The translations under genes and the position numbers were made by a program. A stretch of 64,000 nucleotides of DNA from Malus domestica (taxonomy: Eukaryota > Streptophyta > Magnoliopsida > Rosales > Rosaceae), in the NCBI RefSeq assembly GCF_042453785.1, contig NC_091661.1:29317501-29381500 (forward strand). Reading direction: 5' to 3'. Under the pieces are notes generated by a model. It saw only the letters and a list, made by a program, of their open reading frames with translations. It was not told where the DNA came from and searched no databases. Numbering within the stretch: position 1 is the stretch's first letter; each line of letters starts with the position of its first letter. Positions 10,438 to 21,930 of this stretch are shown here, piece by piece.

Positions 10438-10600
10438 AGGATTCTCTCCTTTCATGTTTTCATTCCCTTTCCTTCCCTCCTCTCACATATTGCTTTTTGT
10501 CTTTATAAAAAATCAATATAAGATGTTCACGTGGCTAAATTGTAACCGTTCAAATAAGAGGAAAGAGAAGGGGATAGAGATTAGGAGGGAAGAGAATCCT
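10438..10600. mobile_element. MITE in the SDH-1 promoter
   Basis: Terminal inverted repeats read AGGATTCTCTCC at the left and GGGAAGAGAATCCT at the right. The paralogous promoter at 8390-8425 runs from GTCATTGCTAGTCTTCTTG directly to AAAGGGCTGT, so about 180 bp is inserted here, roughly 420-590 bp upstream of the SDH-1 ATG. Exact target duplication not resolved. Confidence 0.75.
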
Positions 10601-10881
10601 TCTCATAAAGGGCTGTTTGGAAAACAGTATTAAAAATGAATTGCTTTGCAGAAAGCACTCTTGGTAATTATATAAAACGAAACTTCTCAATTTTTTTGAC
10701 TTAATAAGCATATGTGTCAACAATTTGTAATGTGAGAGCCGAAAGGACTCCTCCTAGGAAACATCCAGGCAATGTTCCACAATTAAATAAATTTATTAAT
10801 TTCTGAAAATAATTAGATAATGTTCCAGGGTTGGCTTATCCAACTTACAAACCAACTTTACCAAATCAGACTCAAGTTTGC

Positions 10882-10889
10882 TATAAATA
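10882..10889 (+). promoter_or_regulatory. TATA box of SDH-1
   Basis: TATAAATA, 135-142 bp upstream of the ATG at 11024, within a block conserved with SDH-2 (16088-16095). Confidence 0.6.
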
Positions 10890-11023
10890 CCACACCCTAG
10901 CCAAGCTTGCTCCATCAAAAAGCACAACTATTCTGTCTTTCAAACACAGAAGACACAAAGCAAACAGAGAAAGCAATACACTTCAGAAAGAAAAAAATAC
11001 ACAGAGCAAGTATCAAAAGCACT

Positions 11024-12348
11024 ATGGGTAAGGGTGGGCAAAAGATTTATGGATTGGCTAAGAAAGCCAAACCTGTTCAGCAAGAAAACATGGCTGCTTA
11101 TCTTGTTGATGTCAACACCATCAAGATCCTACCTTTCAAAATCCCCAGTATCGGTATTAACCTCTCTCCCTTCTTTTAAATTCATCGTTATTTTTTTTCG
11201 GTTTACAGTTTTTGGTTTTTGGTTTTCATCGTTGTAGTGATGCTAACATGCTGCTCCCCTGTTCTCTTGGGATTTCTCAATTTTAGGACCCAATGATGTC
11301 CGGATTCGGATTAAGGCGGTTGGTATTTGTGGAAGTGATGTTCACTACCTCAAGACCATGAAATGTGCGGATTTTGAGGTTAAAGAGCCGATGGTGATGG
11401 GACATGAGTGTGCTGGGATCGTAGACAAAGTTGGGAGCGAGGTGAAGCATCTGGTGCCTGGTGACCGGGTGGCGGTTGAGCCCGGTATCAGTTGCTCACG
11501 GTGTCAGCAGTGCAAAGGAGGGCAGTACAATCTTTGCCCCGACATGAAGTTTTTCGCCACCCCACCGGTTCATGGTTCCTTGGCAAATCAGGTATAAATT
11601 TCGACTTTCTTAACCTTTGTGACATATGAATTCTATGGCATCAGGACCGTATATAATGACCATCTGTTTTTAACAGATTGTGCATCCTGCGGATCTATGC
11701 TTCAAGCTGCCAGAGAATGTGAGCTTGGAGGAAGGGGCAATGTGCGAGCCCTTGAGTGTTGGAGTTCATGCATGTCGGCGAGCCAATGTTGGTCCCGAAA
11801 CAACTGTTCTGATCATCGGAGCAGGGCCTATTGGTCTGGTTTCAGTTTTGGCCGCTCGTGCTTTCGGGGCACCAAGAATTGTCATTATGGATATGGATGA
11901 CAAGCGTTTAGCCATGGCAAAGTCTCTCGGCGCTGATGGCACCGTCAAAGTTTCAACAAAAATGGAGGATTTGGATGACGAAGTTGCCAAGATTAAAGAA
12001 GCAATGGAATCCGAGGTGGATGTGACCTTTGATTGTGTGGGTTTTAATAAAACCATGTCGACGGGTCTCAACGCCACTCGCCCCGGCGGCAAAGTCTGCC
12101 TTGTCGGAATGGGACACGGCATGATGACAGTGCCTCTCACTCCAGCTGCTGCCAGGGAGGTTGATGTGGTTGGTGTTTTCCGGTACAAGAACACATGGCC
12201 ACTTTGCCTCGATTTTTTGAAAAGTGGAAAGATCGACGTGAAGCCGCTTATTACTCACCGGTTTGGATTTACCGAGAAGGAGGTGGAAGAAGCCTTTGCT
12301 ACCAGTGCTCGTGGGGGTGACGCCATCAAAGTCATGTTTAATCTATAG
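11024..12348 (+). CDS. SDH: NAD-dependent sorbitol dehydrogenase, SDH-1
   Basis: Exons 11024-11153, 11287-11591 and 11677-12348 join in frame to 368 codons plus TAG; both introns are GT-AG. The product oxidises sorbitol to fructose with NAD+ in the cytosol, the entry step for translocated sorbitol in Rosaceae sinks. It is a medium-chain zinc dehydrogenase. Catalytic-zinc ligands are C58 (GICGSD), H83 and E84 (GHE); the structural-zinc cysteines are C113, C116, C119 and C127 (CSRCQQC...C). E169 lies in CEPLSVG. The NAD-binding glycine motif GAGPIG is at 193-198, followed by an acidic MDMDD. Length and C-terminus (KVMFNL) fit the plant family. It differs from SDH-2 at about 27 residues, several in the first 40. 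It lacks two introns present in SDH-3. The ATG was chosen because MGKGGQ is shared by all copies. Confidence 0.95.
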
Positions 12349-12970
12349 AAAGTTAGCTATAAGTTACGAAATTTCGAATTCTTTGAGACGACAAATTGTG
12401 ATGGTTCGGAAATCTTAGATGTAAATTAGCTACAGTTTGTTTTTTTATTTTTTTGTACAATATTCTGGTTTCTACTGTTGGGGAAAGCCTTATGGTAGAA
12501 CCTAAGCTTGTTTATGTACAGAGTTGTAAATTGATTTATTTGACATTATTTCCTTCGAGAAATATGAACTATGTAATGTTACATTATACGGAAAGGTTCT
12601 TCAATCAATACAAGACATTTTTTTTATCACAAGCTGTGTTTATTTAACACAAGGCCTCTGTCGCACCCCTTTGGAGCATACATAAGTAGTACAAGTACAC
12701 AGTCAAGATTAAATCCTTCCAACTTATTTTGTGTGTGATCTTTCTGTATCTTATCAATCCAAATTATGTCATTTAAGATGAAGGCCTTCACTGCTTTAGC
12801 TACAAGTTACTCTTTTTCTCTCTTTTTCACCCCAAGGCATTTTCTTTTACCTTTTTTTTCACCCTAAATTTTTAAACTCTAATATTCTTGTGCTAGTGAA
12901 CCCAGATATAAAGAGGTGTTAAAAAAATTTCTATTTTTTTTTTTCAACTGATTATATAAAGATTTTGTGA

Positions 12971-13140
12971 AGAGTAATGTTATGAAAACTAAATTTGAAG
13001 ACTAAGTTTGTAAACTAAATGATGTATTACCAATAGGAATAAGCACGTTTATCAACGTATAAGTAATAAATCAATCATCAACTTTCATGTCATTTAGTTT
13101 TCAAAACTTTGTCTACAATCTTAGTCTCCATATCATTACT
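12971..13140. mobile_element. 170-bp MITE with 8-bp target duplication TTTTGTGA
   Basis: The element starts AGAGTAATG and ends ATCATTACT, with imperfect long inverted repeats (GACTAAG/CTTAGTC, ACTAAATGA/TCATTTAGT). TTTTGTGA is present at 12963-12970 and 13141-13148. The paralogous sites near 300 and 18145 show a single TTTTGTGAATATTAAAC or TTTTTTGAATATTAAAC, i.e. empty sites. An 8-bp duplication suggests a hAT-type mobiliser. A related sequence starts at about 35621. Confidence 0.85.
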
Positions 13141-14795
13141 TTTTGTGAATATTAAACTTATTGGTACAAGCAAATTAGCAAAAAAGTAGGTCTGACATGT
13201 TGCGACCTTCAAGAAGCTAACAGAGCATTTTGACAAAGATGAGTTTAGAAGGTTAAGTGATACAAAAATGAAGCCATCGATATTATCATCTTATAATTAA
13301 GTCAAACCATAGTTTAGGATTTATCAATAATTAAGTCATCGATATTGTCATCTTATAATACAATAAGATTTAGAGAAATAAAATAAATGATAATACAAAT
13401 AGATAATATAAATAACATTATTATAAGAACTTTAACAATTATGCACTTAGAAATTAACCATAACCGTTATCAATTTTTATATTGATTTTCTATGGACACT
13501 TTAAAGCAAATAGGACTAAAACAAACTAAAAGCTCTCTTACATGAAACGGGTCCTAGAGCTGTGAGTTGAGGCAAATACATGTGGATCGTGGCGAGTACG
13601 GGATGAGTCCAATTATTAGAAACATACAATAGGGTGAGGCGAGGCGAGTCCAAATGTATGAGGAAACGGGACGCCGACCCGAACCGTTTCTAGGGTTAAT
13701 TTATAATGGAGATTAAATCTCCAATGTTGAGTGTCTATCTAGTTAGCTCCCACAGTTGATTTCTAATTTAAGATTCTCTTTGTCTCTGCTGTTGTGGCTC
13801 TCTCTCACTTTTATCAGTCTCTATGTCGAAATCGAAGAGATTAAGTCACAAAGTCGAACAACTCGAAACGACGAAATTAGTATCAGTCATCTCCTCCGTT
13901 TGACTCAGATCCATATTTACAGAGTTAACGATTCTTGATAGTCGACACTTTTACCTTCAATTTTAAGGTATTATGTTTTAGGGGTTTAGGATTGAAAATA
14001 AATTAGTGTTTTCTAGATTTAGGAATTTTGTTGGATTCTTGAATCTTGACCTATGTTCTGTTCCAACTCAAAATCTTTTGAATTGAATTTGAATCTATTG
14101 AATTTCATTCTTCAATTGAATTAAATTGATTTTGTATGTCTAGTTTCAGACTTTTTTAGATTTAGTTAATTATATATGCCGTGTGATAGTTTTAGTCTTT
14201 CATACTTGGTTCTGTTTCAGGATTGTGAAGAATTTTAATTACGGTGTTTGAAATTTGCTAATTTTGTTGTTTGTGTGATTTGGTTGGGATTGCAGAGTGA
14301 CTTGGGTTTCTTTGTTAATTAGGCGTGTGCAATATTCTTTTCTCCTAATTAGATTGTACTGGGGAAAGTTTACAAAGGAGAAGGAGATGTTACAGTGGTA
14401 CTTACACCAATCTAAATATTCTGTTATGAAAGAAAATAATGTAATTGGACCCGTGAACCTGGCCTAGCCCGTCTTGTTGGATTTGAACGAGATAAGACCT
14501 GAGTTTTTATTTAATATTCTTACTATGGATGTAAATATTTCAATTAGATTATAAATAAAATATATTTTTTGACCAAAAAAAAAAGTTGTAATTTAGTAAC
14601 ACTCTAAATTCCCATAAATTGCAAATTTCATCCTTATGCCACAATGTCATCGTCAACCATCATTTTTTCAAAGTAAAACAAGACCAGCCCTTGTATCATG
14701 TCCAAAAGGCCATATTTGATAGCGCCACAAATTTACGACTAACACTCATATTAATATATTGGATTATTCAACTTGTTTAATTCATGTTTGTCTTA

Positions 14796-15007
14796 CAGGG
14801 ACTCGGATCTTCTTCGGATTCTCTTTTGATGATCTTTGAATCAATCAATTATGTTTGTTTATCGTACATCGTGCGATCAGTTTTTGTTAAATACTATTTA
14901 TATTTAATTTTGAATAAAAATTTTAAAATAATTTATAATCGTACGATATACGATGAACAGACACGATTGATTGATTCTCCAAATTCTGTGAAGAGGATCC
15001 TATTTGA
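14796..15007. mobile_element. 212-bp fold-back MITE upstream of SDH-2, target duplication TCTTA
   Basis: TCTTA occurs at 14791-14795 and 15008-15012, while the paralogous site near 7906 has it once (GTCTTAAACC). The two halves are inverted repeats: the left has GAATCAATCAATTATG and TCGTACATCGTGCGATC; the right carries their near-complements. Confidence 0.8.
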
Positions 15008-15012
15008 TCTTA

Positions 15013-16237
15013 AACCAACATAATTTGTCCCACCGAATACGTTGCCTACGCGTGTCTGACTGGACTTTGCCGTGGCACTCATTATCCATATTTTTGTGAC
15101 GAACTACGCCTTTTGACTTGGCCAAACTTGCACCTTAGAGAAATTCTGGACCTTCGCAACCGCCAACAGTCGCACAACTCTATCACCACATGTATCTGAC
15201 GTGGAAATTAGTCACTGATCTTTGAAGCGTGAAGAAACCTAAAAGCATCCAGCGGCAACACTGACAGCCCATCTCAACTCGTTTCTGTAAAGCGTTGACA
15301 TTATATTATTTTATTTTATTTTATTAATAAGAAATACCGACGAAAAATAAATAAATAAATCAAACAATTGTTTTGAGCTAATTAGACAAATGACATAGCT
15401 ATCCATGTGTGGCCGGTGGATCTGCGTTGCAGGTTTCTTGAAAGAAAAAAAACACCCATCCCTCCCCCAATCTGTCATTGCGAGTCTTCTTGTTGACGTT
15501 AAAGGGCTGTCTTGGCCTAAAACAATGACCTAGGATTTTTTTTTAGACTTCTTCCGTATATGTTTGGAAACAGTATTAGAAATGGAGTACTTTGCAATAT
15601 ATATATAAAGCTCGTTTGGAAGTGTTTTAAAAATGACCGAATGAGTTTTAAAAAAAATGTTGTGTTTGAAAAACACCGAAAGTGCTTCCAATAAGACACA
15701 CTAATTCTGCGATTCTTGTGTAAGCATTTCAAGAGTTTCTTCAAGATTCAATTATATTTTTGCAAAACATTGGTTACAAAAACATTTTCTTAAAAAAACG
15801 TTTTTAATCAATTAAAAAACAGTTACAAAATAGCTCATATAAGTGTTTTTCTTTTTTACAGAAAAACATTCTTGGTTTACATAACCGAAAAACAATAATT
15901 TTTATGACTTATTTTGCATGTGTGTCTTTAGTTTGTAAAAATGTGAAGGCACTCCTTCTAGGAAACATCCACCAATGTCCCCCCATAATATTTATTCGTT
16001 TTTGCAAAAGAAATAGATAATGTTTCAGGTTTAGATTATCCTAATCTTATACAAACCAACTTGACCAAATCAGACTCTCAAGTTTGCTATAAATACACAC
16101 CCTTGCCAAGCTTGTTCCATAAAAAAAAAACAAAAAAAAAAACACACGTATTCCGTCTTTCAAACACACACAGCACAAAGCAAACAGAGAAAGCAATACA
16201 CTTCAGAAAAAAACACAGTGCAAGTGTCAAAAATATT
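15013..16237 (+). promoter_or_regulatory. SDH-2 promoter block
   Basis: Colinear with the pseudogene promoter block (7908-9121). TATAAATA lies at 16088-16095, 143-150 bp before the ATG. A diverged 'CTCGTTTGGAAGTG' fold-back MITE occupies about 15610-15800. Several TTGAC and ACGTGG motifs occur, but no regulatory role can be shown from sequence. Confidence 0.6.
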
Positions 16238-17548
16238 ATGGGTAAGGGAGGCCAATCGATTAATGGAGTGGCTAAGGAAGCCAAACCTGTTGAGCAAGAA
16301 AACATGGCTGCTTGGCTTGTTGATGTCAACACCATCAAGATCCTACCTTTCGAGCTCCCCAGTATCGGTATTTACCTCTCTCCATTCCTTTAAATTCATC
16401 GTTATTTTTTTTCGGTTTTTAGTTTTCATCGTTGTAGGGATGCTAACATGTTGCTCCCCTGTTCTCTTGGGATTTCTTACTTTTAGGACCCAATGATGTC
16501 CGGATTTGGATTAAGGCTGTCGGCATTTGTGGAAGCGATGTTCACTACCTCAAGACCATGAAATGTGCGAATTTTGAGGTCAAGGAGCCAATGGTAATCG
16601 GACATGAGTGTGCTGGCATCGTAGACAAAGTTGGGAGCGAGGTGAAGCATCTGGTGCCTGGTGACCGGGTGGCGGTTGAGCCCGGTATCAGTTGCTCTCG
16701 GTGTCAGCAGTGCAAAGGAGGGCGGTACAATCTTTGCCCCGACATGAAGTTTTTCGCCACCCCACCGGTTCATGGTTCCTTGGCAAATCAGGTATAAATA
16801 AAATTTTGACTTTCTTAACCTTCGTGACATGAATTCTATAACATCAAGACCGTCTAATAACCATTTGGTTTAACAGATTGTGCATCCTGCGGATCTATGC
16901 TTTAAGCTGCCAGAGAATGTGAGCTTGGAGGAAGGGGCAATGTGCGAGCCCTTGAGTGTTGGGGTTCATGCTTGTCGGCGAGCCAATGTTGGTCCCGAAA
17001 CAACTGTTCTGGTCATCGGAGCTGGGCCTATTGGTCTCGTTTCAGTTTTGGCCGCTCGTGCTTTTGGGGCACCAAGAATTGTCATCGTGGATATGGATGA
17101 CCAACGTTTAGCCATGGCAAAGTCTCTTGGCGCTGATGGCACTGTAAAAGTTTCAACAAAAATGGAGGATATAGATGACGAAGTTGCCATGATTAAAGAA
17201 GCCATGGAATCCGAAGTGGATGTAACCTTTGATTGTGTGGGTTTCAGTAAGACCATGTCGACAGGTCTCAAGGCCACTCGCTCCGGCGGCAGAGTCTGCC
17301 TTGTCGGAATGGGACACGGCACGATGACAGTGCCTCTCACTCCAGCTGCTGCCAGGGAGGTTGATGTGGTTGGAGTTTTCCGGTACAGGAACACATGGCC
17401 ACTTTGCCTCGATTTTTTGAGAAGTGGGAAGATCGACGTGAAGCCGCTCATTACTCACCGGTTTGGATTTACCGAGAAGGATGTGGAAGAAGCCTTTGCA
17501 ACCAGTGCTCGTGGGGGTAACGCCATTAAAGTCATGTTTAATCTTTAG
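16238..17548 (+). CDS. SDH: NAD-dependent sorbitol dehydrogenase, SDH-2
   Basis: Exons 16238-16367, 16487-16791 and 16877-17548 encode 368 residues, with exon lengths identical to SDH-1 (130, 305, 672). All zinc ligands (GICGSD Cys, GHE, four-Cys lobe with CSRCQQC) and GAGPIG are intact, so an active cytosolic sorbitol dehydrogenase is expected. Differences from SDH-1 include W26 for Y, a VDMDDQ strand after the Rossmann beta2 in place of MDMDDK, and R51W: the segment reads VRIWIKAVG where SDH-1 and SDH-3 have [18 protein letters not shown]. It lies 3.9 kb downstream of SDH-1 in the same orientation, with a duplicated promoter, so independent transcription is likely. Confidence 0.95.
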
Positions 17549-17829
17549 AAAATTAAGTTACTAAATTTCGGATTCCTTGAGACAAGTTGTAATGGTTCGG
17601 AAATCTTAGGTGAAAATTATCTACAGTTTTTTTTTTTTGGACAAAGTTCTGTTTTCTACTGTTGGGGAAGCTGTACGATAGAACCCAAGCTTGTTCATGT
17701 ACAGAGTTGTAAATTGTTTTATTTTACACTATTTCCTTCAAGAAATATGAACTATGTAATGTTACATTATACCGAGAGGTTCTTCAATCAATATGACATT
17801 TTTTTTAACAAGTTGTGTTTATTTAACAT

Positions 17830-18769
17830 AAGGTCCCAGTTGCACACCTTTAAAACATACGTAAGTATTACAAGCACACAGTTGAGAACAATCTTTATAT
17901 ATTTATTTTGTACGTGGCATCTATATATCTTATCAATCCAAACCGGGCAATTTAAGATGAAAGCCTTCGTTGCTTTAGTTGCAAGTTATCCTTTTTCTTT
18001 CTCTTTTTCACCCCAAGGCATTTTCTTTTACTTTTTCACCCTAAAGTTCTAAACCCTAATATTCTTGTGTTAGTGAAGCCGGATGTAAAGAGGTGACAAT
18101 ACAATCTCTCTTTTTTTTTCTTTTTTTTTTTCAATTGATTATATAAACATTTTTTGAATATTAAACTTATTGGTACAAGTGTTTTAGCAAAAAAAAAAAA
18201 GTAGGTCATATATGTTGCCACGTCCTTAGAAGCTAACAAAGTATTTGACAAGTTGAGTTTACGATAGCTTAGGATTTTTTTTTTGGGGGGGGGGGGGGGG
18301 GCGAAAAACGATAGCTTAGGATTAATATCAATAATTAAGTCATCAAAATATTCATCTTATAAAACTATAAGAACTTTAAATATTAATCATCTAGAAATTA
18401 AACATAACCGCTATCAATCTTTATCAATTTTCTATGGGCAGTTCAAATATTGCAAATGGGCTATTCTCCCAAATTGAGTTCTTTATTTAAGATGTCGCCC
18501 GAGGTACATGACTAAAAACAAACTAAAGACTCTCTTACATGATATATTACACACATAAATCTAAAAACTCTCATATCTATCACGTAAAAACATAATAAAA
18601 ACTACAAATGTAAATTTAATAACCCTCTAAATTCCCATATATTGCAAATTTCATCCTCGTGCCACAATGTCGTCCTCATCCATATCGAGGTCAACTATCA
18701 TTTTTATAAAGTTAAACAACACCAGCCCTTATCATGTCCAATAGGCCTTATTAATTTAAGGTTTCTTTT
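17830..18769. repeat. SDH-array downstream block after SDH-2
   Basis: Paralogous to 1-900 and 12660-13500 but more diverged and internally shortened. It includes a T-run followed by a G-run (about 18278-18301). The block is interrupted at 18770 by the TRIM-like element and the fold-back element, and resumes as promoter-type sequence near 20160. Confidence 0.65.
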
Positions 18770-19708
18770 TTTTGGAAAATATTAGTATTTTGGTTTATTT
18801 GAATGTTTGGTTTTATGGGTTTAGCCCGTTATAATTAGGTTTTATTAGATATTAGGGTTAGTTTATTATAAATAGGGTGCTTTGTTATTCATTAGAAAAT
18901 AAGCTAGTCACAATGTAGTCTCTTAGGGTTTTGTAGCCGTTTTGGCATTCTCGTTTGTTTAATAATATTCTTATTATTTTGTAATCTTGTTCATTGCGCA
19001 CTCTTAATTTCAACTTGTTTTCAGAGCAGGTTTGACCCTTCGGGATTTAATCTGCTTCGGGTTGGTATCTGTTTGCTCGTAAGAAAAAAATTGTTCGTTC
19101 ATATTTTGTCCCGTGACTCTGCTTTTGCACCTTTGAACGCCGTAGCCTGCAAGAGTATCCGCAAGTCTGTATTGCTGCAAAGGAAAAAAAAGGGAGTAAA
19201 AAAAAAGAAAAAAAAAGGAAGAAACAAGAAAAAATTGGTTGCTTGTTTGAGGCCCATGCAGGCAAAGGAAAAAAAAAATTGGTTGGATTTTTTGTATGTT
19301 TGTTCAGAAGTTGGCATTGGCATTGGCATTGGCATTGATATTGGTATTGGCATCGGCATTGGCATCGGCATTGGTATTGGCATCAGCATCGGCATCGGCA
19401 TTGGAATTTGGAGGTTTACATCCACATTTGCTTGTTGGCAAACTCATGTCGTGTACCGCCATGAGTTTGAGTGGGGGTGTTGGAAAATATTAGTATTTTG
19501 GTTTATTTGAATGTTTGGTTTTATGGGCTTAGCCCATTAGAATTAGGTTTTGTTAGAGATTAAAGTTAGTTTATTATAAACAGGGTGCTTTGTTATTCAT
19601 TAGAAAATAAGCTAGTCACAATGTAGCCTCTTAGGGTTTTGTAGCCGTTTTGGCATTCTCGTTTGTTTAATAATATTCTTCTTATTTTGTAATCTTGTTC
19701 GTTGCGCA
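18770..19708 (+). mobile_element. TRIM-like miniature LTR element with 231-bp terminal repeats
   Basis: Two direct repeats of equal length, 18770-19000 and 19478-19708, both carry GGAAAATATTAGTATTTTGG at the start and TTGCGCA at the end. The right one starts TG and both end CA. TGTTTTCAGAGC at 19016-19027 matches 10 of 12 bases of the Met-tRNA primer site TGGTATCAGAGC. A purine tract GAGTGGGGG precedes the right repeat. The 477-bp interior has no retroviral domain. It contains a GGCATT-type hexanucleotide array (19312-19405). Confidence 0.8.
19312..19405. repeat. GGCATT/GGCATC hexanucleotide array
   Basis: About 15 units in the TRIM interior. It produces spurious Gly-Ile and Met-Pro repeat frames on the two strands. 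Confidence 0.9.
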
Positions 19709-19716
19709 ATATTCAA

Positions 19717-20137
19717 CTTTTTTTTAGTCAAAATGGTCCCTGAGATTTGCATAACACATAACTTTGGTCCCTGAGATTTAAAATCAATAGAAGTGGTCCT
19801 TGAGATTGTCCACCATCCATTATTTTGGTCATTCTGTTAAAAAAGTCCGTTAAGTTGAGGGTATAACACATAACTTTGGTCCCTGAGATTTGCATAACAC
19901 ATAATTTTGATCCTTGAGATTTGCATAACACATAACTTTGGTCCATGAGATTGTCCATCATCCATCATTTTGGTCATTTCATTAAAAAGATCAGGGACCA
20001 CTTAACAGAGTTTTTTAATGGAATGACCAAAATAATGGATGATGGACAATCTCATGGACCATTTCTATTGATTTTAAATCTCAGAGACCAAAGTTATGTG
20101 TTATAAAAATTTCATAGACCATTTTGGCTAAAAAACC
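19717..20137. mobile_element. Fold-back element (about 420 bp)
   Basis: Left end TTTTTTAGTCAAAATGGTCC and right end GGACCATTTCTATTGATT...TTTTGGCTAAAAAACC are inverted repeats. The inner arms carry CATAACACATAACTTTGGTC-type repeats. The same family is at 37388-37757. Confidence 0.8.
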
Positions 20138-21839
20138 TTAATTTAATCATGGGTCCAAAGCGGAAGAGGTCACAAAAATATGATTAAACTCTTACTAATA
20201 TAGTATTATTCAACTAGTTTAACTCAAGTCTGTTTTAACTTACGTAATTTGTCCCACAGAGTTGTCTAAACAAAAATATATTATGTTGCCAACGCATGTC
20301 TGACTGGACGTTGACGTGGCACTCATTATTCATATTTGTGACGAACCACGCCTCTTTGACTTGGCTAAAATCGCACTTCAAAGAAATTTCTGGACATATT
20401 TCTAATGTGGAAATTAATCACTAATCTTTGATGCGTGCAGAAACCTAGGGCAGCCACCGGCAACACAGAGAGCCCGTCAACTCGTTTCTGTTAAACAGTT
20501 CACATTGGTGGATCATTTATTTTATTAATTAGAGACATCGACGAAAATTAAAATAAATAAATCAGACAGATGATTTGATATAATTATGATACAACCAACT
20601 TTATTTCCACTGGCAAAATTAAGTATTTCATAACTAATATTCATAGAATAATGGATCGTCTAAAAATGATTATGGGTGACTCGGAATAACATAATCGGTG
20701 TTTAAGCAAAAATTTAAAATTGCGATAAATGAAAATTAAGAAGAAGTCATAATAAAATCGACGTGACGAGCTAATAGATTTTTTTTTTGTTTTAGTGCAA
20801 TAAAAAAATATCATGAGTTTTTTTATATTTTAAAATTCAATAAAATTAATTAACATGTTTATTATTTTTTAAAACAATAAAACATATGTTAAAAATATCA
20901 TTGGATTAAAATTAAAAAAAATAAAATGAGTATTTAAGGTACTTACTAGTGATTACCTAAGTTTTAGTTTTTGTTTATCCATGTGAGGTCGACCATGAAG
21001 GAATAATAGGGACCGTTGCTATGTTAATCTGACTCTGCATTACGTGGCACCCATTTAGCAGTTCCATAATATCCGTTAATCCTATTTTAAGTCGTAAAAA
21101 GACCCCTTTCGAATCTTCTACTCAACTTAAAACTCCGCTAATTCCAACGAACTCGCTAAATCCAGACGAAAATCTTTCGGACAGTTTGAAAATTAGTTAC
21201 TCATGAGACGTAGGAAGTTAAGCTCCCCATATCAGATTTCATGCACATACGAAGTTATGTGACGATAGTACTCCAATTTGACCACAAAGTGGGACGTGAG
21301 AAGGTTAAGAAAACCATAGAATTCGATTTTTTTTTTGTCTAGCGATAGATATTGTTAGATTAGATGTTAGATTAGCCAATGAAGGAGTTCAACCCATAAC
21401 GTTATGCAATGACTCAGCACATTTCCACCAATGTGGTAAATGACCACTTGCCATAGAATTAGATTAATACGCAATTGGTTTAAAATACTTTTACATACGA
21501 GAATCCTAGATGAGTAAGGAGTTTCTCACCTGCAGAAAAAGTTAAGACAACTACAGTTTTAGATATAGATGTGATTGGTTTGAAATACCTCCACATGCAA
21601 AAGTCCTAGATGAACTAGGAGTTTCTCTCCACTAAGATACTAATTCCCAATCTCAGTGAAATATGGATATGTTGTAACAGAAGGAAGGGTATCCAAAAAT
21701 AGATAGGATGTTTACGGATATGCATTAAATGAGGACTCTTTAAAACTATATATAGCCGTAGCAAATCGAAACTTTACCAAATCAGAGTATAGATTTATAA
21801 GGTTACAGGAGCACCGATCTTATTTCTTCACAGGATTGA
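20138..21839. other. SDH-3 upstream region
   Basis: 20160-20560 is a diverged relative of the SDH promoter block (ATAATTTGTCCCAC, GGCACTCATTATTCATAT, ACGTGGAAATTA-like segments). From about 20560 to 21780 no similarity to the other SDH promoters is seen. It is AT-rich, with a short internal duplication (TCCTAGATGA and AGGAGTTTCTC near 21507 and 21607). No open frame of interest. Confidence 0.5.
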
Positions 21840-21847
21840 TATAAATA
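21840..21847 (+). promoter_or_regulatory. TATA box of SDH-3
   Basis: TATAAATA, 84-91 bp upstream of the ATG. A second candidate, TATATATA, lies at about 21747-21754. Confidence 0.5.
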
Positions 21848-21930
21848 CTATCGCTAGGGCCCGCTTTTTTCCATCAGACAAATAATCTTTTTCTTTCAAA
21901 CACAGAGAAAAAGAAAAAAGCAAAAATACA

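Larger units (their letters stand above)
12660..15012. repeat. SDH-array downstream block after SDH-1
   Basis: Paralogous to 1-1896 (plus 7223-7907) and to 17830-18750. It contains two clean MITE insertions (12971-13140 and 14796-15007) absent from the other blocks. No gene is seen. Confidence 0.75.

Noticed and set aside
11766-12194. Long antisense frames over SDH exon 3 (11766-12194 and 16966-17451, minus)
   Set aside because: They mirror a conserved coding exon in all SDH copies. No promoter, splice logic or recognisable protein; shadow frames.
19073-19510. Gly-Ile repeat frame and its Met-Pro antisense frame
   Set aside because: Produced by the GGCATT hexanucleotide array inside a TRIM-like element, not a gene.
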